This document shows positions 16,009 through 24,579 of a DNA stretch of 64,000 bases, piece by piece. Each line of letters opens with the position of its first letter. The stretch's first letter is position 1. Position numbers and translations under genes: made by a program. The notes beneath the pieces are model-generated. The model worked only from the letters and a program-made list of their open reading frames with translations, was not told the DNA's origin and made no database searches. Source of the stretch: an uncultured Pelagibacteraceae bacterium. Lineage in GTDB: Bacteria > Pseudomonadota > Alphaproteobacteria > Pelagibacterales > Pelagibacteraceae. Location: positions 1 to 64,000 of the forward strand of contig CACKYY010000002.1 of NCBI GenBank assembly GCA_902604525.1. Reading direction: 5' to 3'.

Positions 16009-16803
16009 TTAATAATGTTTTGGCTCTTCTCTTTTTATACCTAAGCCAAATTGCTCAGGTGCGTCTGCAGGTGGTGGTAGATTATCTCTTGAACCATCCG
16101 CTTCTGCTAAATTTTTCTGTATTGCTGCTCCAGGTTTATAAAACATATGAGCAAACTTAGACCAATATATTCCTCCAAATAAAATTAAATTTGAAACTAC
16201 ATATAAAGTTAAAAATAAATATGATAATCCAGTTTGTCCATTAAACTGAGTATATGACCATAACAATCCAAAAGTTGCACAAGCTAATAGAGCTAAAACA
16301 AATAAGTCTGCTTTAATAATTCTGTACCATGGATGTGCTTCGGCTGAAACATCCACTCTTAAAAAAAACCAGAACCAATATCCACCAACACATGTTAATA
16401 TTGCTCCTATATGCCATATCATAGACCAAATAGTTGAAGATGATTTTTCTACGCCTGTATAGCCAAAGACTAAAACAGCAGATGCAACCCAAAATAAAAT
16501 TGTACCATACATTCCAAGTACATGGGCTAATCTTCTTTTACCAAACCCAAGCTCAGAGGTAGTGCCAATATCGTAAACCGTTGTCTTTGCAACGATAGAT
16601 ACTTTTTCCCCTACACCAAGTTCTTTTGTTGCATTAAGTTTTGCTTTTTTAGCATTATTAAAAAAATATGTTAGATTCCTGTGAGAAATCATTTGGATAA
16701 TTGTTCCAGCTGCAATTAATAATACCATTGCAATAATAAAACTTTGCATAGCAAGTGGAGAAACTGTCTCTGCTAAAGCAGAAAATGGATTTGTATTTAA
16801 CAT
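16009..16803 (-). CDS. aprM: APS reductase membrane anchor AprM
   Basis: A 264-residue protein with about five to six membrane helices (for example MQSFIIAMVLLIAAGTIIQM at residues 19-38) and conserved histidines (RRLAHVLGMYGTILFW, SMIWHIGAILTC). It is first in the apr operon. AprM is the membrane protein that replaces the Qmo complex in many marine sulfite-oxidising bacteria and is thought to hand electrons to the quinone pool. The 112 bases upstream (16804-16915) are AT-rich and should hold the operon promoter, but I see no clear boxes. Confidence 0.88.
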   Translation of the reverse strand: MLNTNPFSALAETVSPLAMQSFIIAMVLLIAAGTIIQMISHRNLTYFFNNAKKAKLNATKELGVGEKVSIVAKTTVYDIGTTSELGFGKRRLAHVLGMYGTILFWVASAVLVFGYTGVEKSSSTIWSMIWHIGAILTCVGGYWFWFFLRVDVSAEAHPWYRIIKADLFVLALLACATFGLLWSYTQFNGQTGLSYLFLTLYVVSNLILFGGIYWSKFAHMFYKPGAAIQKNLAEADGSRDNLPPPADAPEQFGLGIKREEPKHY

Positions 16804-16915
16804 TTTACCCTTAAATTAAATTATTTTGATCTAATTTAAAAGTTTTTCTAATCTAGTTAAATCTTCATATCAACATAAACTATTGGTTATTTTGTCCTTA
16901 ATAACAACTTAGAAT

Positions 16916-17317
16916 TTATATTTTTCGTTTGTAGTGTTGATTTTTAGGAATTACAGACCTTACTCCCCCTTGGGGATTCTCTACATCTCCGTCTCTTCTA
17001 GGTATAAGATGGATATGGCAATGCATAATAGACTGTCCTGAAATTTTTCCTGCATTTGTCCCAATATTAAAAGCTTTAACAGTTTTATCTTTTGCAGTTA
17101 TTTCACTCTTTATTTTTTTTATCAGATCATTGCATGCTATTAACTCATCGTTAGTTAAATCAAAGTAATCATTTAGATGCCTTTTGGGGATAATTAAGCA
17201 ATGAAGATTAGATACAGGATATGTGTCGTAACTTGCATATGCTAGGTCATTTTCATGAGCGACACCGCTTGTTTTAGAATTACAAAAAAGGCAAGGATTA
17301 TTGGGATCTTTAACCAT
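16916..17317 (-). CDS. HIT-family nucleotide hydrolase/transferase
   Basis: A 133-residue histidine-triad protein: zinc-type CLFCNSK near the N-terminus, the strand VSNLHCLIIPKRH near residue 46, and the catalytic triad HCHIHLIPRR near residue 102. HIT proteins hydrolyse or transfer nucleoside phosphoramidates and dinucleotides. I use ATG at 17317 rather than the TTG one codon earlier. It follows pabC by three bases, so it is the last gene of the folate-precursor operon. A specific substrate cannot be named. Confidence 0.9.
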   Translation of the reverse strand: MVKDPNNPCLFCNSKTSGVAHENDLAYASYDTYPVSNLHCLIIPKRHLNDYFDLTNDELIACNDLIKKIKSEITAKDKTVKAFNIGTNAGKISGQSIMHCHIHLIPRRDGDVENPQGGVRSVIPKNQHYKRKI

Positions 17318-17320
17318 CAA

Positions 17321-18088
17321 TTAATACCTTGGATATTTTTTTGCAGCAACTGAATAATGGTTATTTAGTAAATTAAAAATTTTTAAACTTTTTCTTTTCC
17401 ATCCAATTTTATCTACAGTTTTAACGGAGGCAACACCTTTACCCGAGCCTATCAAAATAATTTCATCATATTTTGACATTGTATCTATCATTATTTCCTT
17501 TTTAATTATTTTTTTTATTTTAGACTCAAAAAATTTATAAGTAATTCCTTTATAGCAATTTTTTGCAGGAGAATATAATTTATTATCTCTAACAAAAATA
17601 ATATTTGAAGTGCCGGTTTCAAATATTTTTTTATCTGAACACAATCCAATATCTGATCTAGAGTTATCCATTTTTGATAAGTATTTTAAAATTTTCTTAT
17701 ATTTAAGATTTTTATATTCAGGTTTTTCTCTTTTTAATTTTACAAGTTTTAAATTGAAATCAAGTTTTGGTTTAATTCTTTTCCTTAAAGATATAGATAT
17801 TATTTTTTTATTTACTGCAACTCTCAACAAATGGTTATAGTTTTTTTTAGGATCTAAATTATTTTTAATCAATTTATTAATATCTTTTTTTATAGAAGAT
17901 TTAAAAATTCTATATTTTTTTATTGATTTTAATAAATTTTGAATATGCTCATTAAAGAAAAGGATTTTTGGAGATGAATCATAAATCCACATAGTCGTGA
18001 ACACACCATGATCACCCCAGAGATCTTGAAATTTTGTCTCTTTGAGATCTTTAAGCTGATAGGATTTTTTTAATAAGTAAGTTACCAT
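17321..18088 (-). CDS. pabC: Class IV PLP enzyme, probable aminodeoxychorismate lyase
   Basis: A 255-residue fold-type IV PLP protein (branched-chain aminotransferase/ADC lyase family). It begins with WGDHGVFTTMWIYD (residues 24-37), carries a KKILKYLSKMDNSRSDIG stretch near 126-143 where the PLP lysine is expected, and ends with FETGTSNIIFVRD near 155 and ILIGSGKGVASVKTVDKIGW near 215. It overlaps the pabA end by 38 bases. ADC lyase makes p-aminobenzoate plus pyruvate from aminodeoxychorismate for folate. The sequence is divergent and Lys-rich, so the assignment rests partly on its position after pabB-pabA. Confidence 0.8.
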   Translation of the reverse strand: MVTYLLKKSYQLKDLKETKFQDLWGDHGVFTTMWIYDSSPKILFFNEHIQNLLKSIKKYRIFKSSIKKDINKLIKNNLDPKKNYNHLLRVAVNKKIISISLRKRIKPKLDFNLKLVKLKREKPEYKNLKYKKILKYLSKMDNSRSDIGLCSDKKIFETGTSNIIFVRDNKLYSPAKNCYKGITYKFFESKIKKIIKKEIMIDTMSKYDEIILIGSGKGVASVKTVDKIGWKRKSLKIFNLLNNHYSVAAKKYPRY

Positions 18089-18608
18089 TTATAGTTAAAA
18101 ATGACTCAGGGTGAAATTGAAATCCGTAAATTTTATCAAAGTTATTTTCTAATGCCATTGCTGATCCTGAAATAACACATCTCATAGTTATGTCAAAATT
18201 TTTGGAATAAAAAGGTTCTTTTAGCTTTAAGGAATGATAACGACCCACCTTATAAATATTTTTATTTTTAAAAATAGAATTTTTACTTACAACTTTTATT
18301 TTTGACTGAAACCCATGATAAATTTGTTTTTGTTGTACTATTTTTGCACCCTCACAAAATAATATTTGCTGAAATCCTAAACAAATTCCAACTATTCTTT
18401 TTTTTCCTTTAAATTTTTTATAAATCCTACTAGTTATTGGATAGTCTTTTGGAGATCCAGGTCCTGGAGATAAAACTATTGTTGATGCTTCTTTTAAATA
18501 TCTAATATTAATCTCGTTATAATTTGTACATTTAACTTTATCAAACAAAGATAATTGATGGACTACGTTATGAGTAAAGGAGTCTTTATGATCAATCACA
18601 TATATCAT
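18051..18608 (-). CDS. pabA: Aminodeoxychorismate/anthranilate synthase glutamine amidotransferase subunit
   Basis: A 185-residue class I glutamine amidotransferase: VIDHKDSFTHNVVHQL at the start, oxyanion region LSPGPGSP near residues 46-53, nucleophile Cys76 in GICLGFQ, and the His/Glu pair in FHPES (165-169). It supplies ammonia to the chorismate-binding partner encoded immediately upstream, with an ATGA overlap. Pairing with a pabC-like gene favours p-aminobenzoate over tryptophan synthesis. Confidence 0.9.
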   Translation of the reverse strand: MIYVIDHKDSFTHNVVHQLSLFDKVKCTNYNEINIRYLKEASTIVLSPGPGSPKDYPITSRIYKKFKGKKRIVGICLGFQQILFCEGAKIVQQKQIYHGFQSKIKVVSKNSIFKNKNIYKVGRYHSLKLKEPFYSKNFDITMRCVISGSAMALENNFDKIYGFQFHPESFLTINGNLLIKKILSA

Positions 18609-19768
18609 TTAAACAAATCTATTAGTGCTTTTGCTTTTATAAAATTTTCATTAAACTCATGATTAGCGTTGCTATCAATTACAACACCTGAGGCGACTGA
18701 AATTTCTGAAATATTTTTAAAATTTAGTATTGAACGTATAATAATATTAAACCTCATATCTCCATTAAATTTAATATAACCAAAACTGCCAGTATAAATA
18801 TTTCTGTTTTCTTTTTCTTGCTTATTTAGAAGATTAAGTGTGCTTATTTTAGGACACCCAATTACCGACCCACCAGGCATCATTGATTTAACTATATCAA
18901 TGGTTTTTATCTTTTTATTCAACTTGCCTTTTATCAAACTTACATAATGAAAAAGGTCCTTGTATTCTTCTACAGTTTTTTCTTTTTTAATTTTAACTGA
19001 TCCATGAACACAAATACGTGATAAATCACTACGTTCCATATCAACAATCATATTATGCTCTTTAGTCTCCTTAATATTTTTCCTAAAATATTGGAGAGCT
19101 TTGCTTTTATTTAAGCTTTTATTTTTCTTTAGTGTGCCTGCAATTGGTTTAGTTATTATTGATCTTCCTTTTTTTTCAATTAAAGTTTCTGGAGAGCAGC
19201 TAATTACTGAATAATTTTTGTCTTTAATCAAAAAAGCCTCTGGCGCAAGATTGGATTTGGATAATCTACAGAAAAAATCTAAAGGATCTATTTTCGATTT
19301 ATTCTTATATTTAGTACAAATTTTAATTTGATATGTTTCACCTTGTCTAATTTTTTTTTTAAACTTATTAAAAATTTTTGTGTAATTTTTTCTATTAATA
19401 TTTATTTTAAAATTTTTTTTTTTGTTTTCGATTAATGGAGCTTTGAAATATAAATTTTCATTTAAACTTATTAAAGTTTCAGGTTTATAAAAAATTCCCT
19501 TTGGAAAATTATTAGTTTTTTGTTTTGGAAATTTAATTCCAACTAGGTGATTTAATAATTCATAACCAAAAAAACCAATATAAAGATCTGTCTTTTTGGT
19601 TTTTTTTTTATTTAAATTAATTGAATTTAAAAAATTAATTATATTTTTATTTGATAAAATTATTTTTTCAGAAAAATCTGTAAATAAATCATACCCTTTT
19701 GATGTTTTATAGATAACATAAGGTTTACCTGACAAATTAATATCGTTTAAAATTTTAAATGTTTTCAA
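18605..19768 (-). CDS. pabB: Chorismate-utilising component I (PabB/TrpE family), probable aminodeoxychorismate synthase
   Basis: A 387-residue chorismate-binding enzyme with GETYQIKICTKY near residues 135-146, the signature KPIAGTLKK near 215, and PGGSVIGCPK near 300. The family motif P-I-x-G-T has Ala here. ADC synthases usually have Lys at that position, while anthranilate synthases have Ala, so the motif is TrpE-like although length and neighbours are PabB-like. The only sensible start is a TTG at 19768, one base after the MFS stop, so translation may be coupled to that gene. Codons are extremely Lys/Asn-rich. Confidence 0.8.
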   Translation of the reverse strand: MKTFKILNDINLSGKPYVIYKTSKGYDLFTDFSEKIILSNKNIINFLNSINLNKKKTKKTDLYIGFFGYELLNHLVGIKFPKQKTNNFPKGIFYKPETLISLNENLYFKAPLIENKKKNFKININRKNYTKIFNKFKKKIRQGETYQIKICTKYKNKSKIDPLDFFCRLSKSNLAPEAFLIKDKNYSVISCSPETLIEKKGRSIITKPIAGTLKKNKSLNKSKALQYFRKNIKETKEHNMIVDMERSDLSRICVHGSVKIKKEKTVEEYKDLFHYVSLIKGKLNKKIKTIDIVKSMMPGGSVIGCPKISTLNLLNKQEKENRNIYTGSFGYIKFNGDMRFNIIIRSILNFKNISEISVASGVVIDSNANHEFNENFIKAKALIDLFK

Positions 19769-19769
19769 T

Positions 19770-20990
19770 TTAACTTGTTTTTAATCTTATTACTGCTTCT
19801 TCTTTTATTGGAAGATGAATTATTGCAGCAAAAACTGACAATGCAATTGCTAAATACCACGCATAGTCATATGAACCATAGAGATCATAAAATAAACCAC
19901 CTAGGTATGCTCCAAAAAATGAACCGATTTGATGACTTAAAAAGACAATTCCATAAAGTAGTCCTAGATATTTTGTTCCAAACATATGGGCAACTATTCC
20001 ACTTGTAGCTGGTACAGTTGACAACCACAAAAAACCAAAGCTAGCACCAAAAATAAAGGCATTAATATTGCTAGGTGGTAAAAATATAAACAAAATAATT
20101 GATAAGCCTCTTAAAGCATAAATAAAACTTAAAATTATTTTTTTACTTATTTTAGTGGATAAATAACCACTCAAAAGTGAACCAAATATATTGAATAATC
20201 CAATCAAAGATAAAATTGCGGCTGCAGTCCAACTCTCTAAGCCTCTATCGATTACATAAGTTGGAACATGAGTTCCAACCAATGTAATATGAAAACCACA
20301 AACAAAAAAACCAGCGACTAATAAAATATAACTTTTTGTTCCAAATGCTTCTTTTATTGCCTCCAAAGTACCCTGGGAGTTTGGTTCTTCAATGCTTTGT
20401 TCTATTGAAGGAGACCTTACAAAATAAGAAACAATTAAGCCTATAAATAATGCAATAATAAAAGCTATCAAGGTAATTTGCCATCCATTTACGCTTAATG
20501 AATAGGTTGTAAAAAGTGGAGATAAAAAATATCCAAATGAACCTATTGCTGTTACTAAACTCATTGCAATTGTTCTATTTGATAATGGGAAATGTTTACC
20601 TACTATTGCCATTGGAATACTAATAGCAGTACCGCCTAAACCGATACCAACCAAAATACCCATGTCTATTTGAAAAAATATTCCTGTATTTGGACCTGCG
20701 TAAAGAAAATAAATACCTGCTATAAAAAAAACAAATGCTAAGGATATAGCTTTATGTCCACCATATTTATCTGCTATTGCACCAAAAATGGGTCCAGTAA
20801 GTCCCCACATTAACATTTGTATTCCTATTGAAAGTCCAGCCTCTGTTAATGAAATTCCTAAATCTTCTTTAAAATCCATAAAGAACAAACCAAAAGTTTG
20901 TCTAATACCTAGTGATATAAGAACTACCAGACAAGCAGCTATTAAAGTTACTAAAGCTGTTTTATTTCTAAAGAATTTTTCATTAGTCAT
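19770..20990 (-). CDS. Major facilitator superfamily transporter
   Basis: A 406-residue, 12-segment MFS carrier. The loop 2-3 motif is GPIFGAIADKYGGHKAISLA near residues 61-80 and the central loop (about 195-215) is acidic. It resembles the oxalate:formate antiporter / monocarboxylate-porter-like branch. It sits between metC and pabB on the same strand, with 6-base and 1-base gaps. The substrate is unknown. Confidence 0.85.
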   Translation of the reverse strand: MTNEKFFRNKTALVTLIAACLVVLISLGIRQTFGLFFMDFKEDLGISLTEAGLSIGIQMLMWGLTGPIFGAIADKYGGHKAISLAFVFFIAGIYFLYAGPNTGIFFQIDMGILVGIGLGGTAISIPMAIVGKHFPLSNRTIAMSLVTAIGSFGYFLSPLFTTYSLSVNGWQITLIAFIIALFIGLIVSYFVRSPSIEQSIEEPNSQGTLEAIKEAFGTKSYILLVAGFFVCGFHITLVGTHVPTYVIDRGLESWTAAAILSLIGLFNIFGSLLSGYLSTKISKKIILSFIYALRGLSIILFIFLPPSNINAFIFGASFGFLWLSTVPATSGIVAHMFGTKYLGLLYGIVFLSHQIGSFFGAYLGGLFYDLYGSYDYAWYLAIALSVFAAIIHLPIKEEAVIRLKTS

Positions 20991-20996
20991 ATCAGA

Positions 20997-22172
20997 TTAT
21001 TTTAAATGTTTGAGAGCTTGTTTAATATCAGCGATAAGATCGCTAGGATCCTCTAACCCAATATGCAATCTTACTAAATGTTCATCTTTAGATAATTTTA
21101 AAAATTTTCGCGTTCCAGTCTCTCTATGCTCTTGATGAAGGGCTAAACTTTCAAATCCCCCCCAACTATAACCATAACCAAATAGTTTTAACGAATTAAC
21201 AAATTTCCTAATAGAATTAATATTTTTACATTTTATTTTTAAACCCATTAAACCTGAGGCTCCTGAATAGTATTTTTTCCACATTTTATAATTGTAAGAA
21301 CCTTTATTATGAGGATAAAGTAATTTTATATTTTTAAATTTGGATAAAAATTTTGCTATTTTTTTTGCATTTTCCCTATGTCTATCCAGTCTGACATCCA
21401 ATGTTCTTAAACCTCTAGTAATTAAATAAGCATCATCAGGACCAAGTCTTAAACCAGTAATTCTCTCTGCAGCCTTTACTTTAGAAAATACTTTTTTATT
21501 TACTGCTAAAGATCCCCCCATAACATCAGAATGACCTGAATAGTATTTTGTAGCAGAGACAATTGCCATATCAAATCCAAGTTTGATAGGTTTTAAAAAA
21601 TATGGTGTTCCCCATGTATTATCTATAGCAGTTAAAATTTTATTTTTTTTAGCAATAGAAATTATTTTTCCTAGATCTTGAAAATCAAAAGAATTACTTC
21701 CTGGATTTTCTACAAAAATTAACTTTGTTTTTTTTGTAATATTTTTTTCTAAAGTTTTAAGATCATGAGGATTATAAAATGTTGTTTTAATATTGAAATC
21801 TTTTAAAAAATTTTCGGTTAATATTCTTGTTGGACTATAAACTGGATCTGCCGCAATAATTTCATCTCCAGGCCTAGTAACACTAAATATAGCTAAAAAA
21901 ACTGCCCCGAAACCTGTTGGTGTTGTAAAAACATGATAACTTTCCTCAAGCTTGGTTAAAATTTTTTGTAAAATATAAGTAGTTGATGTACCTTGCCTTG
22001 CATAATCATAATGACCACCAATTGGATTTTTTTGAGCTTTAGCTTGAGTTTTTCTTATATCTCTCATTGATTTAAAAATTATAGTGGACGCTCTTACAAC
22101 TGGAGGGTTTACTGACTGATTATGAAAATCTTTAGCTGTGTGCTTAAGAAAAGTCTTAAAAGAGCTACTCAT
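20997..22172 (-). CDS. metC: Cystathionine beta-lyase-like Cys/Met metabolism PLP enzyme
   Basis: A 391-residue fold-type I PLP enzyme: ARQGTSTTYILQKILTKLEE near residue 57, FTTPTGFGAVFLAIFSV near 82, IDNTWGTPYFLKP near 180, and the PLP lysine in IVSATKYYSGHSDVMGG near 203-219. The SATKY-x-x-GHSD block is the MetC signature, so cleavage of cystathionine to homocysteine, or a related C-S beta-elimination, is expected. SAR11 depends on reduced sulfur, so C-S lyase chemistry fits the organism. Confidence 0.88.
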   Translation of the reverse strand: MSSSFKTFLKHTAKDFHNQSVNPPVVRASTIIFKSMRDIRKTQAKAQKNPIGGHYDYARQGTSTTYILQKILTKLEESYHVFTTPTGFGAVFLAIFSVTRPGDEIIAADPVYSPTRILTENFLKDFNIKTTFYNPHDLKTLEKNITKKTKLIFVENPGSNSFDFQDLGKIISIAKKNKILTAIDNTWGTPYFLKPIKLGFDMAIVSATKYYSGHSDVMGGSLAVNKKVFSKVKAAERITGLRLGPDDAYLITRGLRTLDVRLDRHRENAKKIAKFLSKFKNIKLLYPHNKGSYNYKMWKKYYSGASGLMGLKIKCKNINSIRKFVNSLKLFGYGYSWGGFESLALHQEHRETGTRKFLKLSKDEHLVRLHIGLEDPSDLIADIKQALKHLK

Positions 22173-22245
22173 AATAAAATTTGATATGTTTAAAAGACAA
22201 TGCTATATCCCATGAAAAACGTCAATATAATTAAAATAGGATTGA

Positions 22246-22329
22246 ATGAGTTACCCAAAAAAACATAGAGGTCGAAGAAAACAAGGCTCGAAAAAAAGAA
22301 GAGCTAAAAGAAAAAATAAAAAGAAGTAA
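22246..22329 (+). CDS. Very basic 27-residue peptide
   Basis: An ATG at 22246 with AGGA upstream opens a 27-codon frame, MSYPKKHRGRRKQGSK then KRRAKRKNKKK, ending in TAA. Of its 27 residues 17 are Lys or Arg and there are no acidic residues. It lies alone between divergent metC and convergent mnmA. Size and charge resemble tiny ribosome-associated proteins such as bTHX, but I cannot show homology. In a genome this AT-rich, lysine runs arise easily from A-tracts, yet this frame also uses CGA, CGT, GGC and TCG codons, which argues for coding. Confidence 0.55.
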   Translation: MSYPKKHRGRRKQGSKKRRAKRKNKKK

Positions 22330-22337
22330 ACAGGCTT

Positions 22338-23456
22338 CTATTCTTTAATCCACCCACCGCCAAGAACTTTATACCCAAATTGGTCTTTGTTATAAAAAAC
22401 ACAAGCCTGCCCAGGTGAAATACCATCCTCTGGTAAAGTTAGATTAACAACCCCTGTTTGATTATCCTTTAAATTTACATTTGCCTCTAACAAATCTCCT
22501 GTTGACCTTACTTTCACAAAAATTTTTTTTTCTAAATCTGTATTAGGAGCTAGCAAATTTATATTTTTTAAAGAAATTGTTTGTTTTCCAAGTTTTTCTT
22601 TTGGACCTACAATTATTTCATTTTTATCAGAATTAATTTTAAGTACATAAAGAGGCTCTCTATCTGAAACCTTTATTCCTTTTCGCTGACCTATCGTAAA
22701 ATTGATAATACCATCGTGGACACCTATAACTTCACCATTTAAATTTTTAATATTTCCCTTTTGGAATGAGTCGGGTCTAAATTTTTGTATAACTGACGCA
22801 TAATCACCATTTGGAACAAAACATATATCTTGGCTGTCAGGCTTGTCAGCAACATTTAAATCTAAATTTTTTGCTATCTCTCTAGTTTTATCTTTCAACA
22901 TTCCACCTAAAGGGAATCTTAAATAGTCTAATTGCTCTCTAGTTGTATTAAATAAAAAATAGCTTTGATCTCTATTCTCATCAATTGCTCTGTACATGTT
23001 TGTTGTATTTTTTTCCGTAATACTTTTTACATAGTGACCTGTCACCAATGCATCAGCATTAAGCTCTTTTGATACCTCAAATAAATCTTTAAATTTTACA
23101 GTTTGATTACATTGAACACAAGGAATAGGGGTTTCGCCTTTTAAATAACTATCAACAAAATTATCTATTACTCCTTGTTTAAATTTATCCTGATAATATA
23201 AAATTTTATGTTCAATATCTAATTTATTAGCTACTCGTTTTGCATCCATAATATCTTGGCCAGAGCAACATTGTTTCGAGGCTGCTACTTCTTTACCATC
23301 ATCATATAATTTTAAAGTAATACCTATAACTTTATAACCTTCTTGCTTCATCATGCCTGCAACTGTTGAAGAATCTACACCTCCAGACATAGCTACAACT
23401 ACAGTAGTATTTGATGGTTTTTTATTAAAACCTAAAGAGTTTAATTCTTCGTCCAT
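22338..23456 (-). CDS. mnmA: tRNA-uridine 2-sulfurtransferase MnmA
   Basis: A 372-residue enzyme that thiolates U34 of Lys, Glu and Gln tRNAs. The ATP pyrophosphatase loop [14 protein letters not shown] lies near residues 23-36, the catalytic Cys is in [15 protein letters not shown] near 113-127, and the partner Cys is in [13 protein letters not shown] near 212. A C-terminal beta-barrel follows ([19 protein letters not shown] onward). The family is normally 360-380 residues, so it is full length. Confidence 0.96.
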   Translation of the reverse strand: MDEELNSLGFNKKPSNTTVVVAMSGGVDSSTVAGMMKQEGYKVIGITLKLYDDGKEVAASKQCCSGQDIMDAKRVANKLDIEHKILYYQDKFKQGVIDNFVDSYLKGETPIPCVQCNQTVKFKDLFEVSKELNADALVTGHYVKSITEKNTTNMYRAIDENRDQSYFLFNTTREQLDYLRFPLGGMLKDKTREIAKNLDLNVADKPDSQDICFVPNGDYASVIQKFRPDSFQKGNIKNLNGEVIGVHDGIINFTIGQRKGIKVSDREPLYVLKINSDKNEIIVGPKEKLGKQTISLKNINLLAPNTDLEKKIFVKVRSTGDLLEANVNLKDNQTGVVNLTLPEDGISPGQACVFYNKDQFGYKVLGGGWIKE

Positions 23457-23497
23457 AAGGTGGTATTTATACTGATTTACAATATAAGTTAAATTAA

Positions 23498-23668
23498 ATG
23501 ATTTTAGATTATGAACCAGGTGACAAAGTTACTAATCCAAGCAATAAAGAATGGGGAATAGGACAGGTACAATCTATAATAAACGACAAAGTCACTGTTA
23601 ATTTTGAAAATGCTGGTAAAAAAGTAATTAATGCAAATAACATCGAATTGAGAAAACTTGGTAAATAA
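23498..23668 (+). CDS. DUF3553 family protein (56 aa)
   Basis: A 56-codon frame beginning [19 protein letters not shown] and continuing [20 protein letters not shown] then [14 protein letters not shown]. The pattern PGD-x-V-x-x-P-x-x-x-x-WG-x-GQVQS-x-x-x-x-x-x-VTVNF-x-x-AGKKVI is the DUF3553 family, widespread in Alphaproteobacteria. It is a small beta-barrel-like domain of unknown function. It sits four bases before cysQ on the same strand and is probably cotranscribed. Confidence 0.88.
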   Translation: MILDYEPGDKVTNPSNKEWGIGQVQSIINDKVTVNFENAGKKVINANNIELRKLGK

Positions 23669-23671
23669 AAA

Positions 23672-24436
23672 ATGGATTTAAAAAAGATAGTTAAGGATTT
23701 AATTGAAAGTTTTTTAATTGCTGGAGACTTAGCTATTGAATTAAGAACAAAAGGTTTAATAAAAAAAATTAAATCAGATAACACCCCTGTGAGCAATGGT
23801 GATATAGAAGTAAACGAGCTTATTACAAAAGAAATAGCTAAGATCACACCAGAAATTCCTATAATTTCTGAAGAAAGTTTGGAGAATAAAAATAAATCGA
23901 ATTTAAAAAATTTTTGGCTGATTGATCCAATCGATGGAACACATGATTACATAAATAATTTAGAGGAATTTACAATTAATGCTGGACTAGTAATGGGTAA
24001 TAAACCAGTTGCAGGTTTAATTAATGCTCCTGCTAAAAAAAGAATGTTTTACTCCTATGGAGAGGGTAACGCATATGAAATTAAAAACGGTAAAGAATTA
24101 AATCTCAGTGAGTCAATTATAAAAAACACGGGTCGAATTAGATTTATTTCATACTCAAATAAAATTAGGCCTGAGATTCAAAAAATTTATAACGATTTAG
24201 GAGTAGAGGAGAATATTAAAATGAAAAGTTCTTTAAAATTTTGTGTAGTTGCAACAGGTGAATACGATGGTTATGTTGCAGAGCCTAGAGCTTATGAATG
24301 GGATATTGCTGCTGGTCATGCAATTTTAAATCATGCAGGTGGAGAAGTTACTGATTTTAGTGGAAATGAGATTTTATATGGTAAGCCAGATTTAAAAAAC
24401 TCAAGTCTAATTTTAAAAAGTAAAACTATATTGTAA
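23672..24436 (+). CDS. cysQ: 3'(2'),5'-bisphosphate nucleotidase (inositol monophosphatase family)
   Basis: A 254-residue Mg-dependent phosphatase: IISEES near residue 67, the metal site WLIDPIDGTHDYIN near 87-100, and the second site YEWDIAAGHAILNHAGG near 208-224. CysQ converts PAP to AMP and phosphate, recycling a sulfur-activation by-product; related proteins act on inositol phosphates. The order DUF3553, cysQ, small membrane protein, with a TAATG overlap at the end, marks a three-gene unit. Confidence 0.88.
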   Translation: MDLKKIVKDLIESFLIAGDLAIELRTKGLIKKIKSDNTPVSNGDIEVNELITKEIAKITPEIPIISEESLENKNKSNLKNFWLIDPIDGTHDYINNLEEFTINAGLVMGNKPVAGLINAPAKKRMFYSYGEGNAYEIKNGKELNLSESIIKNTGRIRFISYSNKIRPEIQKIYNDLGVEENIKMKSSLKFCVVATGEYDGYVAEPRAYEWDIAAGHAILNHAGGEVTDFSGNEILYGKPDLKNSSLILKSKTIL

Positions 24437-24579
24437 TGGATGAACAGCTAAGAATTATATTAATTATAATTGTATCAGTCTCTATTTTTGGATTATTAGT
24501 TTTTGTTTTTGTTAAAAATTATATAAGAAATAAAATTAATCGTCTTTTAAAAGATGAGGATAAAAAAAATTTAGAGTAA
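24436..24579 (+). CDS. Small single-span membrane protein (47 aa)
   Basis: The ATG overlaps the cysQ stop (TAATG). The 47 residues comprise MDEQLR, a membrane helix (IILIIIVSVSIFGLLVFVFV) and a charged tail (KNYIRNKINRLLKDEDKKN). Its end overlaps the recX 3' end on the opposite strand by nine bases. The stop/start overlap and one-helix-plus-charged-tail structure support a true gene. The family is not recognised. Confidence 0.6.
   Translation: MDEQLRIILIIIVSVSIFGLLVFVFVKNYIRNKINRLLKDEDKKNLE

Noticed and set aside
20788-21135. Plus-strand open frame of 115 codons across the MFS start and metC end.
   Set aside because: It lies antisense to two well-supported genes and shows no domain or ribosome site.
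22173-22245. Possible SAM-type riboswitch upstream of metC.
   Set aside because: The minus-strand leader is short, AT-rich and lacks the conserved SAM-V or SAM-II words, so I do not call one.
23509-23847. Minus-strand open frame of 112 codons.
   Set aside because: The plus strand there encodes a DUF3553 protein and the start of cysQ, both with clear family patterns.
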